DNA from: Limimaricola sp027213785
Lineage (GTDB): Bacteria > Pseudomonadota > Alphaproteobacteria > Rhodobacterales > Rhodobacteraceae
Direction: 5' to 3'
NCBI RefSeq assembly: GCF_050847355.1
Contig: NZ_CP193755.1
Span: forward strand, 2,294,001-2,358,000
Length of the DNA stretch: 64,000 bases
Under the pieces are notes generated by a model. That model had not been told where the DNA came from and made no database searches. It worked only from the letters and a program-made list of their open reading frames with translations. A program made the translations under genes and the position numbers. Positions 32,513 to 43,718 of this stretch are shown piece after piece; the stretch's first letter is position 1; each line of letters starts with the position of its first letter.

Positions 32513-34288
32513 TCAGCTCTCGGGCGGCAGCACCCGCAGCCGCAACTCGCGCAGCTGTTCGTTCGAGGGCTCCGACGGCGCGTTCATCATCAGATCCTCG
32601 GCCCGCTGGTTCATCGGGAAGAGGATGACCTCGCGGATGTTGGCTTCGTCGGCGAGCAGCATCACCATGCGGTCGATGCCCGCCGCGCAGCCGCCATGCG
32701 GGGGCGCGCCGTACTGGAACGCGTTGACCATGCCGCCGAAGCGCTTGCGCACCTCGTCCTCGCCGTAACCGGCGAGCTCGAACGCCTTGAACATGATCTC
32801 CGGCTTGTGGTTCCGGATCGCGCCCGAGATCAGCTCGTAGCCGTTGCAGGCGAGGTCGTACTGGTAGCCCAGCACCTCGAGCGGATCGCCCTGCAGCGCC
32901 TCCATGCCGCCCTGCGGCATCGAGAACGGGTTGTGGCTGAAGTCGATCCGGCCCTCGTCGTCCTTCTCGTACATCGGGAAATCGACGATCCATGCAAAGG
33001 CGAAGCGGTCGGTCTCGGTCAGGCCGAGCTCCTCGCCGATCGCGACGCGGGCGCGGCCCGCCACGCGCTCGAAGGCCTCGGGCTTGCCGCCGAGGAAGAA
33101 GGCCGCGTCACCGACGCCGAGGCCCAACTGCTGGCGGATCGCCTCGGTGCGCTCGGGCCCGATGTTCTTGGCGAGCGGACCGGCGGCTTCCATGCCGCCC
33201 TCGGCCTCGCGCCAGAAGATGTAGCCCATGCCCGGCAGGCCTTCCTTCTGGGCGAAGGCGTTCATCCGGTCGCAGAACTTGCGGCTGCCGCCGGTCGGCG
33301 CGGGAATCGCGCGGATCTGCGTGCCTTCCTGTTCCAGCAGCTTGGCGAAGATCGCGAAGCCCGACCCTTTGAAATGCTCGGAAACGTCCTGCATCTTGAT
33401 CGGGTTGCGCAGGTCCGGCTTGTCGGTGCCGTACCACAGCGCCGCGTCCTTGTAGGAAATCAGCGGCCATTCGGTGTCGACCTTCCGGCCGCCGCCGAAC
33501 TCCTCGAAGATGCCCTGCATGACGGGCTGGATCGTGTCGAACACGTCCTGCTGCTCGACGAAGCTCATCTCCATGTCGAGCTGGTAGAAATCGGTGGGCG
33601 AGCGGTCGGCGCGCGGGTCCTCGTCGCGGAAGCACGGCGCGATCTGGAAATACTTGTCGAAGCCCGACACCATCAGGAGCTGCTTGAACTGCTGCGGCGC
33701 CTGCGGCAGCGCGTAGAACTTGCCCGGATGCAGGCGCGAGGGCACGAGGAAGTCGCGCGCGCCCTCAGGGGAGGAGGCGGTGATGATCGGCGTCTGGTAC
33801 TCGCGGAAGTTCTGGTCCCACATCCGCTGGCGGATCGAGCGGACCACGTCCGAGCGCAGCGTCATGTTGGCCTGCATCGCCTCGCGACGCAGGTCGAGAT
33901 AGCGGTACTTGAGACGCGTCTCCTCGGGGTACTCCTGATCGCCGAAGACCTGCAGCGGCAGCTCCTTCGACGCGCCCAGCACCTCGACGCCGCGCACGAA
34001 GACCTCGATCTCGCCGGTCGGCAGCTTGGGGTTCACCAGTTCGGGCGCGCGGGCCTTCACCTCGCCGTCGATGCGGATGCACCATTCCGAGCGCAGCTTC
34101 TCGACCTCGGCGAAGGCGGCGCTGTCGGGGTCGCAGAGCACCTGCGTGACGCCGTAATGGTCGCGCAGGTCGATGAACAGGATGCCGCCATGGTCGCGGA
34201 TCCGGTGCACCCAGCCCGACAGCCGGACGGTATCGCCGACATTGTCACGGGTCAGGGCGGCGCAGGTGTGGGTGCGGTAGGCGTGCAT
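32513..34288 (-). CDS. aspS: Aspartyl-tRNA synthetase
   Basis: A 591-residue class II synthetase of the bacterial type. An N-terminal OB-fold anticodon-binding domain (VRLSGWVHRIRDHGGILFIDLRDHYG) is followed by the catalytic core with class II motif 2 (FQIAPCFRDEDPRADR), the bacterial GAD insertion domain and motif 3 (GGCAAGIDRMVMLL). It charges tRNA-Asp; alphaproteobacterial enzymes may be non-discriminating and also charge tRNA-Asn when GatCAB is present, which cannot be judged here. ATG 34288 has AAGGGACC upstream; a longer reading frame adds 12 residues without a ribosome binding site. Confidence 0.96.
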   Translation of the reverse strand: MHAYRTHTCAALTRDNVGDTVRLSGWVHRIRDHGGILFIDLRDHYGVTQVLCDPDSAAFAEVEKLRSEWCIRIDGEVKARAPELVNPKLPTGEIEVFVRGVEVLGASKELPLQVFGDQEYPEETRLKYRYLDLRREAMQANMTLRSDVVRSIRQRMWDQNFREYQTPIITASSPEGARDFLVPSRLHPGKFYALPQAPQQFKQLLMVSGFDKYFQIAPCFRDEDPRADRSPTDFYQLDMEMSFVEQQDVFDTIQPVMQGIFEEFGGGRKVDTEWPLISYKDAALWYGTDKPDLRNPIKMQDVSEHFKGSGFAIFAKLLEQEGTQIRAIPAPTGGSRKFCDRMNAFAQKEGLPGMGYIFWREAEGGMEAAGPLAKNIGPERTEAIRQQLGLGVGDAAFFLGGKPEAFERVAGRARVAIGEELGLTETDRFAFAWIVDFPMYEKDDEGRIDFSHNPFSMPQGGMEALQGDPLEVLGYQYDLACNGYELISGAIRNHKPEIMFKAFELAGYGEDEVRKRFGGMVNAFQYGAPPHGGCAAGIDRMVMLLADEANIREVILFPMNQRAEDLMMNAPSEPSNEQLRELRLRVLPPES

Positions 34289-34359
34289 TCTTGGTCCCTT
34301 TCGGCGGGTGTCGCGCCGATACACCGGGTTGGGGCCTTGATGTCAAGCAAGCCGAGGGG

Positions 34360-35001
34360 TCAGCCCGCGACGAGCCGCGCCGGGATCAGTCCGCGAAGCG
34401 AGTTGCCCATGTAGAAGCCCGCACCTGCGAGCTCGTCCGGTGTCACGACCGCCTCGCGCCAGCCCTGCCCCAAGAGCTCGGCCCGCAGCACGCCGGGCAA
34501 CAGGCCGCAGGACAAAGCCGGCGTGCGATCCCCGACGAAGAGATTGGTGATCGTGCCCTCGCAAACCTCGCCCGCCCGGTTCAGGAACAGCCACTCGTCC
34601 ACGCCTTCGGGCAGCGCGGCCCGCGCCTCGTCGTAGAGCCTGCGCCGCGTCGTCTTGCGGTAGAGCCAGGGGTCGGACGGGTCGAGAGGCTCGGGATGGA
34701 TCGCCACGCGCCATTCCGGCGGGTTCGGCCCGAGCGGCGCCGTGGTCAGGCCGAGCTCGCCACCGGGACCAAGCGTCAGGCGGCAGCGCAGCGGCGCCTC
34801 GGGCGCGAGGTCGAGCAGCGTCTCGGCGTGGGCGCGGTCGAAGGGGTAGCCCAGCGCCTCGGCGGTGGCTGCCATGCGGTCGAGATGCGCGGGCAAGCGG
34901 CGCGGGCCCTCGCCGGGATGCGCGCCAAGCGTCTCGATGATCTGCGGCCGCGCACCGGGCGCCACCGGCGGATTTGCGTATTTGGAGAACAAAGTGGCCA
35001 T
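34360..35001 (-). CDS. pabC: Aminodeoxychorismate lyase-like class IV aminotransferase
   Basis: A 213-residue PLP enzyme of fold type IV; with PabB it would make p-aminobenzoate for folate. The class IV signature FLNRAGEVCEGTITNLFV is clear, and the PLP Lys is in the RKTTRRRLYDEA segment. It begins 3 bp after the pabB stop, indicating coupled translation. The first residues (MATLFSKYANPP) are encoded by a copy of the dispersed motif, so the native N-terminus may have been extended or replaced by it; recognisable similarity begins at about residue 19 (PQIIETLG). Confidence 0.85.
   Translation of the reverse strand: MATLFSKYANPPVAPGARPQIIETLGAHPGEGPRRLPAHLDRMAATAEALGYPFDRAHAETLLDLAPEAPLRCRLTLGPGGELGLTTAPLGPNPPEWRVAIHPEPLDPSDPWLYRKTTRRRLYDEARAALPEGVDEWLFLNRAGEVCEGTITNLFVGDRTPALSCGLLPGVLRAELLGQGWREAVVTPDELAGAGFYMGNSLRGLIPARLVAG
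34976..34997 (+). repeat. Dispersed motif, copy 3, inside the pabC start
   Basis: gcgtatttggagaacaaagtgg, a diverged copy lying within the first codons of pabC (read on the opposite strand). It supplies the residues FSKYAN. Confidence 0.55.
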
Positions 35002-35004
35002 GGT

Positions 35005-36129
35005 TCAGCCCGGAATGCGGGCGAAGCGGGTCTTCCACAACGCCTCGTCCCATTCCGAAGCCGCATCGCTGTCCCAGACGATGCCGCCGCCGACATTGAG
35101 CGTGGCGCGCCCCGCCTCGACCATCAGCGTGCGGATCGCGACGTTGAAGGAGGACCGACCATCGGGGGCGGCCCAGCCGATCGCGCCGCAATAGGCCTCG
35201 CGCGGCCACGGCTCCAGCTCGCGGATGATCTCCATCGCCCGCAGCTTGGGCGCGCCGGTGATCGAGCCGCAGGGAAACAGCGCCGCGAGGACTGCCCCGA
35301 GGCCGACACCGGGCGCGAGCCGTGCCGCGACATGGCTCACCATCTGGTGCACCGTCGCATAGGTTTCGATGTCGAACAGCTTCGGCACCGAAACGCTGCC
35401 CGGCAACGCCACCCGGCTCAGATCGTTGCGCAGCAGATCGACGATCATCAGGTTCTCGGCGCGGTTCTTCTCGTCGGCGGCGAGAAAGGCGCGATGCGCG
35501 GCGTCCTCCGCGGGCGTCGCGCCGCGCGGCCGCGTGCCCTTCATCGGCCGGGTCTCGATGCGCCCGGCCCCGTCCGTGGCGAAGAACAGCTCCGGTGAGC
35601 GCGAGACCAGCGCCGGCAGCCCCTCCTGCTCGACCAACGCCCCGTGCGACACCCTCTGGCCGCGCGACAGCGCCGCGAACAGCGCCTCGGGGCTTCCCGA
35701 GCACGCCGCATCCAGTGGGAAGGTCAGATTGGCCTGATAGATGTCGCCCGCCGCGATATAGGCCCGCACCCGTTCCAGCGCGGCCGCGTGCTCGGTGGCT
35801 GTCCAGCGCGGAACGAAGGCCCCGAGGCTGGCGGGGCCGGCCCGGGGAGACCATCGCTCGGGTTCTGTCTCGAACACGCCGAAGCGAAGGAGCGGCAGAC
35901 GGCGCGGCGCGGGCATCGCGGGGGCCAGGCGCCGCTCCAGCGCATAGCCCAGCTCGTAGCTCGCATAGCCCGCGACCCAAGCCCCCTCGGCCCGCGCCGC
36001 GTCGATGGCGGCCAGCGCCAGCGGCACGCCGCCGGGCTGCCACGCCTCGATCAGCCGCTGCGGGCGCGAGAAGATTGCGCCCCGCCCGCCGGGGCCGCTG
36101 TCGAAGCCTATCCGCATCTTCGTCCACAT
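35005..36129 (-). CDS. pabB: Aminodeoxychorismate synthase component I
   Basis: A 374-residue chorismate-binding enzyme that converts chorismate and glutamine-derived ammonia to aminodeoxychorismate. The C-terminal catalytic domain shows IETRPMKGTRPRG, ENLMIVDLLRNDLSRV and CGSITGAPKLRAMEII, as in PabB. The N-terminal domain is short compared with E. coli PabB. No pabA is adjacent, so the glutamine amidotransferase is encoded elsewhere. The start may be ATG 36129 or 36117. Divergent from carB. Confidence 0.92.
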   Translation of the reverse strand: MWTKMRIGFDSGPGGRGAIFSRPQRLIEAWQPGGVPLALAAIDAARAEGAWVAGYASYELGYALERRLAPAMPAPRRLPLLRFGVFETEPERWSPRAGPASLGAFVPRWTATEHAAALERVRAYIAAGDIYQANLTFPLDAACSGSPEALFAALSRGQRVSHGALVEQEGLPALVSRSPELFFATDGAGRIETRPMKGTRPRGATPAEDAAHRAFLAADEKNRAENLMIVDLLRNDLSRVALPGSVSVPKLFDIETYATVHQMVSHVAARLAPGVGLGAVLAALFPCGSITGAPKLRAMEIIRELEPWPREAYCGAIGWAAPDGRSSFNVAIRTLMVEAGRATLNVGGGIVWDSDAASEWDEALWKTRFARIPG

Positions 36130-36213
36130 TCTTTTGCGCCTCCCCGATACATCGCCGGACGGCCGGGCGACAGGGGGCGGGACGATTGCTTTCCCTAGCG
36201 GGACCGCGGGGCC

Positions 36214-36241
36214 TTGCGCTGCGCCCGCCCATGTCTATAAC
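36214..36241 (+). promoter_or_regulatory. Candidate sigma-70 promoter of carB
   Basis: TTGCGC (36214-36219), 16-bp spacer, TATAAC (36236-36241), ending 57 bp before the carB start. The -10 is the most AT-rich hexamer in the pabB-carB divergent region. Confidence 0.4.
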
Positions 36242-36298
36242 CGCGACGATTTGCGCGGCCCCCTCCCCTTGAGGCTGCGCGAGAAACACGAGGGTCCC

Positions 36299-39628
<3,330 letters not shown>

Positions 39629-39652
39629 CGCTGACCGGAACGGCGTGAGCGA

Positions 39653-39695
39653 CCATGCGTTTCTCCCTTACCAACCAGAAGGGAGAAACGCATGG
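39653..39695 (+). promoter_or_regulatory. Perfect 17-bp hairpin occluding the RBS and start of the HPF gene
   Basis: CCATGCGTTTCTCCCTT (39653-39669) is exactly complementary to AAGGGAGAAACGCATGG (39679-39695), with a 9-nt loop. The right arm contains the ribosome binding site (gggaga, 39681-39686) and the ATG (39692-39694) of the downstream HPF/RaiA gene. In the mRNA this would hide both from the ribosome, suggesting conditional translation (temperature, a protein, or readthrough from carB). It could also terminate carB, although no T-run follows. The left arm starts a second in-frame-independent ATG at 39655. Confidence 0.75.
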
Positions 39696-40276
39696 ATACC
39701 CCCCTCGAGATCGCCTTCCACAACATGGACAGCTCGAACGGGCTGGAGGCCCGGATCCGCGAACGCGCCGCCAAGCTGGAGCGCTTTCACAACCACATCA
39801 CGAGCTGTCACGTCGTGGTCGAGGTCCCGAACCGCAGCCAGGGCGGCGCCAAGGGCTACCACGTGCGCGTTGAATGCCGCGTGCCGGGCAAGGAGCTCGT
39901 GGTGAGCCATGACCCGGGCAAGGGCGACAAGCATGATCCCTACCTCGCCGTGCGGGATGCCTTCTACGCGATGGAGCGCCAGCTCGAGCATGCCGCCCAG
40001 AAGGTACAGGGCGACGTGAAGGCGCATGAGGGGCCGCCACAGGGCCGGGTGCGTCAGCTCTTCACCGAATACGGTTTCATCGAGACTCTCGACGGTCGCG
40101 ACATCTGGTTCCACAAGGCGAGCGTCGCCGAGGACGGCTTCGGCAAGCTCGAGGAGAATACGCCCGTGGAGCTGTCGATCGTCGATGACGGCCCGAACGG
40201 CATGGGCCCGCAGGCGACCAGCGTGCGGCCGATCGGCCGGATGCAATTGCAGGGCGACGTTCCCTCCCAGGCCTGA
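39692..40276 (+). CDS. HPF/RaiA ribosome-hibernation factor fused to a cold-shock domain
   Basis: A 194-residue two-domain protein. Residues 1-105 are an HPF/RaiA domain (MDTPLEIAFHNMDSSNGLEARIRERAAKLERF; EVPNRSQGGAKGYHVRVECRVPGKELV), which in other bacteria binds the 30S subunit and blocks or dimerises ribosomes in stationary phase. Residues 117-182 resemble a cold-shock domain: GRVRQLFTEYGFIETLDGRDIWFHKASV matches the RNP1 (YGFI) and RNP2 (IWFHK) strands. This replaces the long-HPF dimerisation domain. The start codon and ribosome binding site lie in a perfect hairpin. Three consecutive hairpins follow the stop. Confidence 0.85.
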   Translation: MDTPLEIAFHNMDSSNGLEARIRERAAKLERFHNHITSCHVVVEVPNRSQGGAKGYHVRVECRVPGKELVVSHDPGKGDKHDPYLAVRDAFYAMERQLEHAAQKVQGDVKAHEGPPQGRVRQLFTEYGFIETLDGRDIWFHKASVAEDGFGKLEENTPVELSIVDDGPNGMGPQATSVRPIGRMQLQGDVPSQA

Positions 40277-40279
40277 TCC

Positions 40280-40297
40280 AAATCCTTCGAAGGATTT
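40280..40297. repeat. 18-bp perfect palindrome after the HPF gene
   Basis: AAATCCTTCGAAGGATTT, 4 bp after the stop codon, folding around a TTCG tetraloop. First of three tandem hairpins. Confidence 0.7.
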
Positions 40298-40299
40298 GC

Positions 40300-40323
40300 G
40301 CAAGAGTTTTGCAAAACTCTTGC
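40300..40323. repeat. 24-bp perfect palindrome
   Basis: Eleven-base arm GCAAGAGTTTT with its exact complement AAAACTCTTGC, separated by GC. Second of three tandem hairpins between the HPF gene and tdk. Confidence 0.7.
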
Positions 40324-40333
40324 CCCCGGCCCC

Positions 40334-40364
40334 GGCGGCGCGTTGTCAGGACGCGCCGCCCTTT
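40334..40364 (+). terminator. Intrinsic terminator-like hairpin before tdk
   Basis: Perfect 9-bp stem GGCGGCGCG (40334-40342) with CGCGCCGCC (40352-40360), loop TTGTCAGGA, followed by CTTT. It is 16 bp before the tdk start and would separate the HPF transcript from tdk. Confidence 0.7.
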
Positions 40365-40379
40365 GTATGTGACCGGGCC

Positions 40380-40964
40380 ATGGCCAAGCTCTATTTCAAC
40401 TACTCGACCATGAACGCCGGCAAGTCGACGGTGCTGTTGCAGGCGGCGCACAACTACGCCGAGCGGGGTATGCAGACCTACCTGCTGACCGCGCGCTTCG
40501 ACAACCGCTCGGGCGAGGGCTTCATCAAGAGCCGGATCGGCATCGGCTCGAGGGCCGACACCTTCGACGCGGGCGACGACCTGTTCGAGAAGATCAGGGC
40601 GCGGCTCGAAACACCCTGCGCCTGCGTCTTCGTCGACGAGGCGCAGTTCCTGTCCCCCGACCAAGTGTGGCAGCTCGCCCGCGCGGTGGACGATCTGAAG
40701 GTCCCGGTGATGTGCTACGGGCTGCGCGTCGACTTTCTCGGGCACCTGTTTCCCGGCTCGGCGACGCTGCTGGCGCTGGCCGACGAGATGCGCGAGGTGC
40801 GCACCATCTGCCATTGCGGCCGCAAGGCGACCATGGTGGTGCGCAAAGATGCCGAGGGCCGGGTGGCGATGGCGGGCGACCAGGTCGAGATCGGCGGCAA
40901 CGACCGCTACGTCTCGCTCTGCCGCCGGCATTTCCGCGAGGCGATCGGCGACCGCCCCGCCTGA
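40380..40964 (+). CDS. tdk: Thymidine kinase (type II)
   Basis: A 194-residue enzyme of the nucleotide-salvage pathway. The P-loop is STMNAGKST (G14, K15, S16), the catalytic glutamate is E87 in FVDEAQFL, and the zinc-ribbon cysteines include CHCGRK and SLCRRHF. It phosphorylates thymidine to TMP. ATG 40380 follows the tandem hairpins closely, so its ribosome binding site may overlap the terminator's T-run; no strong Shine-Dalgarno is visible. It is convergent with the dehydrogenase gene (3-bp gap). Confidence 0.94.
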   Translation: MAKLYFNYSTMNAGKSTVLLQAAHNYAERGMQTYLLTARFDNRSGEGFIKSRIGIGSRADTFDAGDDLFEKIRARLETPCACVFVDEAQFLSPDQVWQLARAVDDLKVPVMCYGLRVDFLGHLFPGSATLLALADEMREVRTICHCGRKATMVVRKDAEGRVAMAGDQVEIGGNDRYVSLCRRHFREAIGDRPA

Positions 40965-40967
40965 GGA

Positions 40968-41930
40968 TCAGTTGACGAGGTTCGGCGGTGCCTGATCCTT
41001 GACGAAGGCGCAGGCGTTGTCGAAGGCCATCCGCCCCATCGCCTCGCGCACCTCGAGCGCCGCCGTGCCCAGATGCGGCAGCAGCACCGCATTGTCGAGC
41101 CTGCGCAGCCGCTCCGGCACCTCGGGCTCGTTCTCGTAGACATCGAGCCCGGCGCCGCCGATCCGACCCGCCTCCAGCGCCTCGATCAGCGCCGTCTCGT
41201 CGACCACGTCGCCGCGCGAGATATTGATGAGGACGCCACCCGGCTTCATCACCGACAGCATGTCGCGGCTGATCAGGTGCCTGGTCTCCGGCGTGGCCGG
41301 CACCGTCACCACCACGAAATCGGCCGAGGACATCAGTTCCTCGAGATCGCCCACCTGCATCGCGGGCAGCGGCACCGCCTTGGACGAGCGGCTGTGATAG
41401 AGCACCTGCATGTCGAAGCCGAGCGCGCAGCGCTTGGCCACGGCCTGGCCGATCCGGCCCATGCCGACGATGCCGACGGTCTTGCCGGTCACATGCGCGC
41501 CCAGCATCTGCGTCGGCGCCCAGCCGGTCCACGCCCCGGCCCGCACCAGCCGCTCGCCCTCGCCGGCACGGCGCGCCGTGGCCAGAAGCAGCGTCAGGCC
41601 GATATCGGCGGTGGCATCGGTGACCGCGCCCGGCGTGTTCGACACCGCGACGCCGGCCGCGCGTGCGGCATCCGCATCGATATGGTTGTAGCCCACGCCG
41701 AAATTGGCGAGCAGGCCACAGCGGATCTCGCCGGCCTGCGCGAAGGCTTGCGCGGTGAAACGATCGCCCAGCGTGCACAGGATGATGTCATAGGCGCCGA
41801 GCGCCTCGGCCGCCTCGGCCTCAGTCAATCCGCGATCGGCGTCGCGGAAGGTCGCCTCGAACTTCTGCGCGCAGGCGTCGAGCACGGATTGCGGCAGCGG
41901 CCGCGTGACGAGCATGGTCTTCTTGGTCAT
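40968..41930 (-). CDS. D-isomer 2-hydroxyacid dehydrogenase (glyoxylate/hydroxypyruvate reductase-like)
   Basis: A 320-residue NAD(P)-dependent dehydrogenase. The Rossmann motif is GIVGMGRIGQAVA (about residue 152), and the catalytic triad is R239 (NISRGDVV), E268 (YENEP) and H286 (LPHLGTA). The GhrB/GyaR-like sequence suggests reduction of glyoxylate or hydroxypyruvate, but the exact substrate is not certain. It overlaps the downstream-oriented csaA gene by ATGA and is the last gene of proC-csaA-dehydrogenase. Confidence 0.9.
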   Translation of the reverse strand: MTKKTMLVTRPLPQSVLDACAQKFEATFRDADRGLTEAEAAEALGAYDIILCTLGDRFTAQAFAQAGEIRCGLLANFGVGYNHIDADAARAAGVAVSNTPGAVTDATADIGLTLLLATARRAGEGERLVRAGAWTGWAPTQMLGAHVTGKTVGIVGMGRIGQAVAKRCALGFDMQVLYHSRSSKAVPLPAMQVGDLEELMSSADFVVVTVPATPETRHLISRDMLSVMKPGGVLINISRGDVVDETALIEALEAGRIGGAGLDVYENEPEVPERLRRLDNAVLLPHLGTAALEVREAMGRMAFDNACAFVKDQAPPNLVN

Positions 41931-42280
41931 GACAGCCGCCCTCCCGACGGCACAGGCTGGTCCGGGCCGATCAGCACGATCGCGCCCTCGGCGTCGGGCA
42001 GGCCGAGCACCAGCACCTCCGACAGGAACCGACCGATCTGGCGCGGCGGAAAGTTCACCACCGCCAGCACCTGCCGGCCCTCCAGATCGGCGGGGTCGTA
42101 ATGTGTCGCGATCTGCGCCGAGGACCGCTTTTCGCCGATCTCCTCGCCGAAATCGATCCAGAGCTTGATCGCGGGCTTGCGGGCTTCCGGATAGGGCTCC
42201 GCGCGGGTCACCGTGCCCGCGCGGATGTCCACCTTGGCGAAATCGTCGAAGACGATCTCCGAAGACCGCGCCTCACCCAT
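41927..42280 (-). CDS. csaA: tRNA-binding protein CsaA
   Basis: A 117-residue EMAP-II/OB-fold protein: VDIRAGTVTRAEPYPEARKPAIKLWIDFGEEIGEKRSSAQI and VVNFPPRQIGRFLSEVLVLG are the conserved CsaA segments. In Bacillus, CsaA behaves as a secretion-related chaperone; structurally it is a tRNA-binding fold. ATG 42280 is preferred over a TTG two codons upstream. It overlaps the proC stop by 8 bp and the dehydrogenase start by ATGA. Confidence 0.92.
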   Translation of the reverse strand: MGEARSSEIVFDDFAKVDIRAGTVTRAEPYPEARKPAIKLWIDFGEEIGEKRSSAQIATHYDPADLEGRQVLAVVNFPPRQIGRFLSEVLVLGLPDAEGAIVLIGPDQPVPSGGRLS

Positions 42281-43088
42281 TCGCAAGCTCGCGGGAGCGG
42301 TCGGCCGCGGCCTTGAGCGCCCGGCTCAGCAGTACCGGGAAGCCGTCTTTCTCGTTCATCAGCACGTCGAGCGCGGCCTGGGTTGTGCCGTTGGGCGAGG
42401 TCACGTTCTCGCGCAGCTTGCCGGGATGCTCGTCCGAGCCATCGGCCAGCGCGCCCGCACCCGCCACGGTGGCGGTGGCAAGCTGGAGCGCCAGCTCGGG
42501 GCTCAGCCCCTGCTCCTCGCCCGCCTTGGCCATGGTCTCGATCAGATGGAACACATAGGCCGGACCGGAGCCCGACACGGCGGTGACGCCGTCCATCTGG
42601 TCCTCGGATTCCAGCCGCACCACCTGTCCCACGGCCCGCAGCAGCTCTTCCGCAAGATCGACCTGTTCGGGCGTGGCATGCGCGTTGCCGATGATCGCGG
42701 TGATGCCGCGGCCGATCGCCGAAGGCGTGTTCGGCATGGCGCGCACGATCGGGGTGCTCTCGCCCAGCGCCTGTTCGAAGGTGGCGATCGGCGTACCGGC
42801 CGCGACCGAGACGAACAGCGTCGTGCCGTTGCCCTTGGCCTGCATCGAGGGCAAAGCGTCGCCCATCATCTGCGGCTTCACCGCGACCAGCACGATCGCC
42901 GGGTCTTCGGGAAGCTCCTCGTTCAGGCGCACGCCCTGCTTTTGCAGCCACTCCGAGGGTTTGGGGTCGAGCACGGTGACGGACTGCTTCGGCAGACCGC
43001 CTTCGAGCCAGCCCGCCAGCATCGCCGAACCCATCTTGCCGCAGCCCAGGAGCACGAGGCCCCGGCGCGCAACTTCATCCATCTGCAT
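42273..43088 (-). CDS. proC: Pyrroline-5-carboxylate reductase
   Basis: A 271-residue NAD(P)H-dependent enzyme for the last step of proline synthesis. The N-terminal Rossmann motif is LGCGKMGSAMLAGWL, and the C-terminal signature is the segment from DGVTAVSGSGPAYVFHLIE to TSPNGTTQAALDVL. The start is ATG 43088 with an AAAGGAGGT ribosome binding site; a second ATG two codons later is also possible. It overlaps csaA by 8 bp and leads the proC-csaA-dehydrogenase operon. Confidence 0.95.
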   Translation of the reverse strand: MQMDEVARRGLVLLGCGKMGSAMLAGWLEGGLPKQSVTVLDPKPSEWLQKQGVRLNEELPEDPAIVLVAVKPQMMGDALPSMQAKGNGTTLFVSVAAGTPIATFEQALGESTPIVRAMPNTPSAIGRGITAIIGNAHATPEQVDLAEELLRAVGQVVRLESEDQMDGVTAVSGSGPAYVFHLIETMAKAGEEQGLSPELALQLATATVAGAGALADGSDEHPGKLRENVTSPNGTTQAALDVLMNEKDGFPVLLSRALKAAADRSRELANG

Positions 43089-43186
43089 GGCGCAACCTCC
43101 TTTGAGTTTGCGCGGGAGGCTAGGCGCGTGGACAGGAAGCTGCAAGCAGATGACCCGAAGGCAGCGCGGGGCCGGCCTTGCAGACT

Positions 43187-43208
43187 GCGTATTTGGAGAA
43201 AGATGAGG
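43187..43208 (+). repeat. Dispersed motif, copy 4 (gcgtatttggagaaagatga)
   Basis: Best match to the consensus, located in the 204-bp space between proC and irr. Confidence 0.6.
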
Positions 43209-43292
43209 CGCAAAGCGGGTTGGCTTCGCCCTTGCCTTCAGACCCTTTTCTGCAACCCGCTCCTGCGCGTGATACCCGACCCGAGGATCGAT

Positions 43293-43718
43293 TCAGCGCC
43301 GGCGCAGCCGGATCACCACGTCGACCTTGGCGATCTCGGCGCCGTCGGGGGCCGAGGGCAGCCGCGAAATCTCGAGTTGATCGGCCGGCGCGTCGGAGAG
43401 CCGCGCGTCGTCCTCCCAGTAGAAATGCGGGTGGTCGGTCATGTCGGTGTCGAAATAGCTCTTCGAGCCGTCCACGGTGATCTCGCGCATCAGGCCGGCG
43501 GCGCAGAAGGCCGAGAGCGTGTTGTAGACCGTCGCGAGCGACACCTTGTAGCCGGCCTGCGAGGCCGCCTCGAACAGGCTCTCGGCGGTGACATGGCGAT
43601 CCTGCCCGTCGCCCACCAGCAGCGTGGCGAGCGCGAGCCGCTGGCGCGTCGGGCGCAGCCCGGCCGTGGCCAGCCAATCGGCGCCGCGACGGGCGCGAGG
43701 TTGGGACGTGTGCGTCAT
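43293..43718 (-). CDS. irr: Iron response regulator Irr (Fur family)
   Basis: A 141-residue Fur-family protein. The winged helix is LRPTRQRLALATLLVGDGQDRHVTAESLFEAA, and the Irr hallmark is TDHPHFYWEDD (H96, H98) in place of the full Fur metal site. In alphaproteobacteria Irr represses or activates genes under iron limitation and is degraded in response to haem. The N-terminal haem regulatory motif of Bradyrhizobium Irr is absent, as in other Rhodobacteraceae. It is divergent from fabA with 138 bp between starts. Confidence 0.93.
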   Translation of the reverse strand: MTHTSQPRARRGADWLATAGLRPTRQRLALATLLVGDGQDRHVTAESLFEAASQAGYKVSLATVYNTLSAFCAAGLMREITVDGSKSYFDTDMTDHPHFYWEDDARLSDAPADQLEISRLPSAPDGAEIAKVDVVIRLRRR

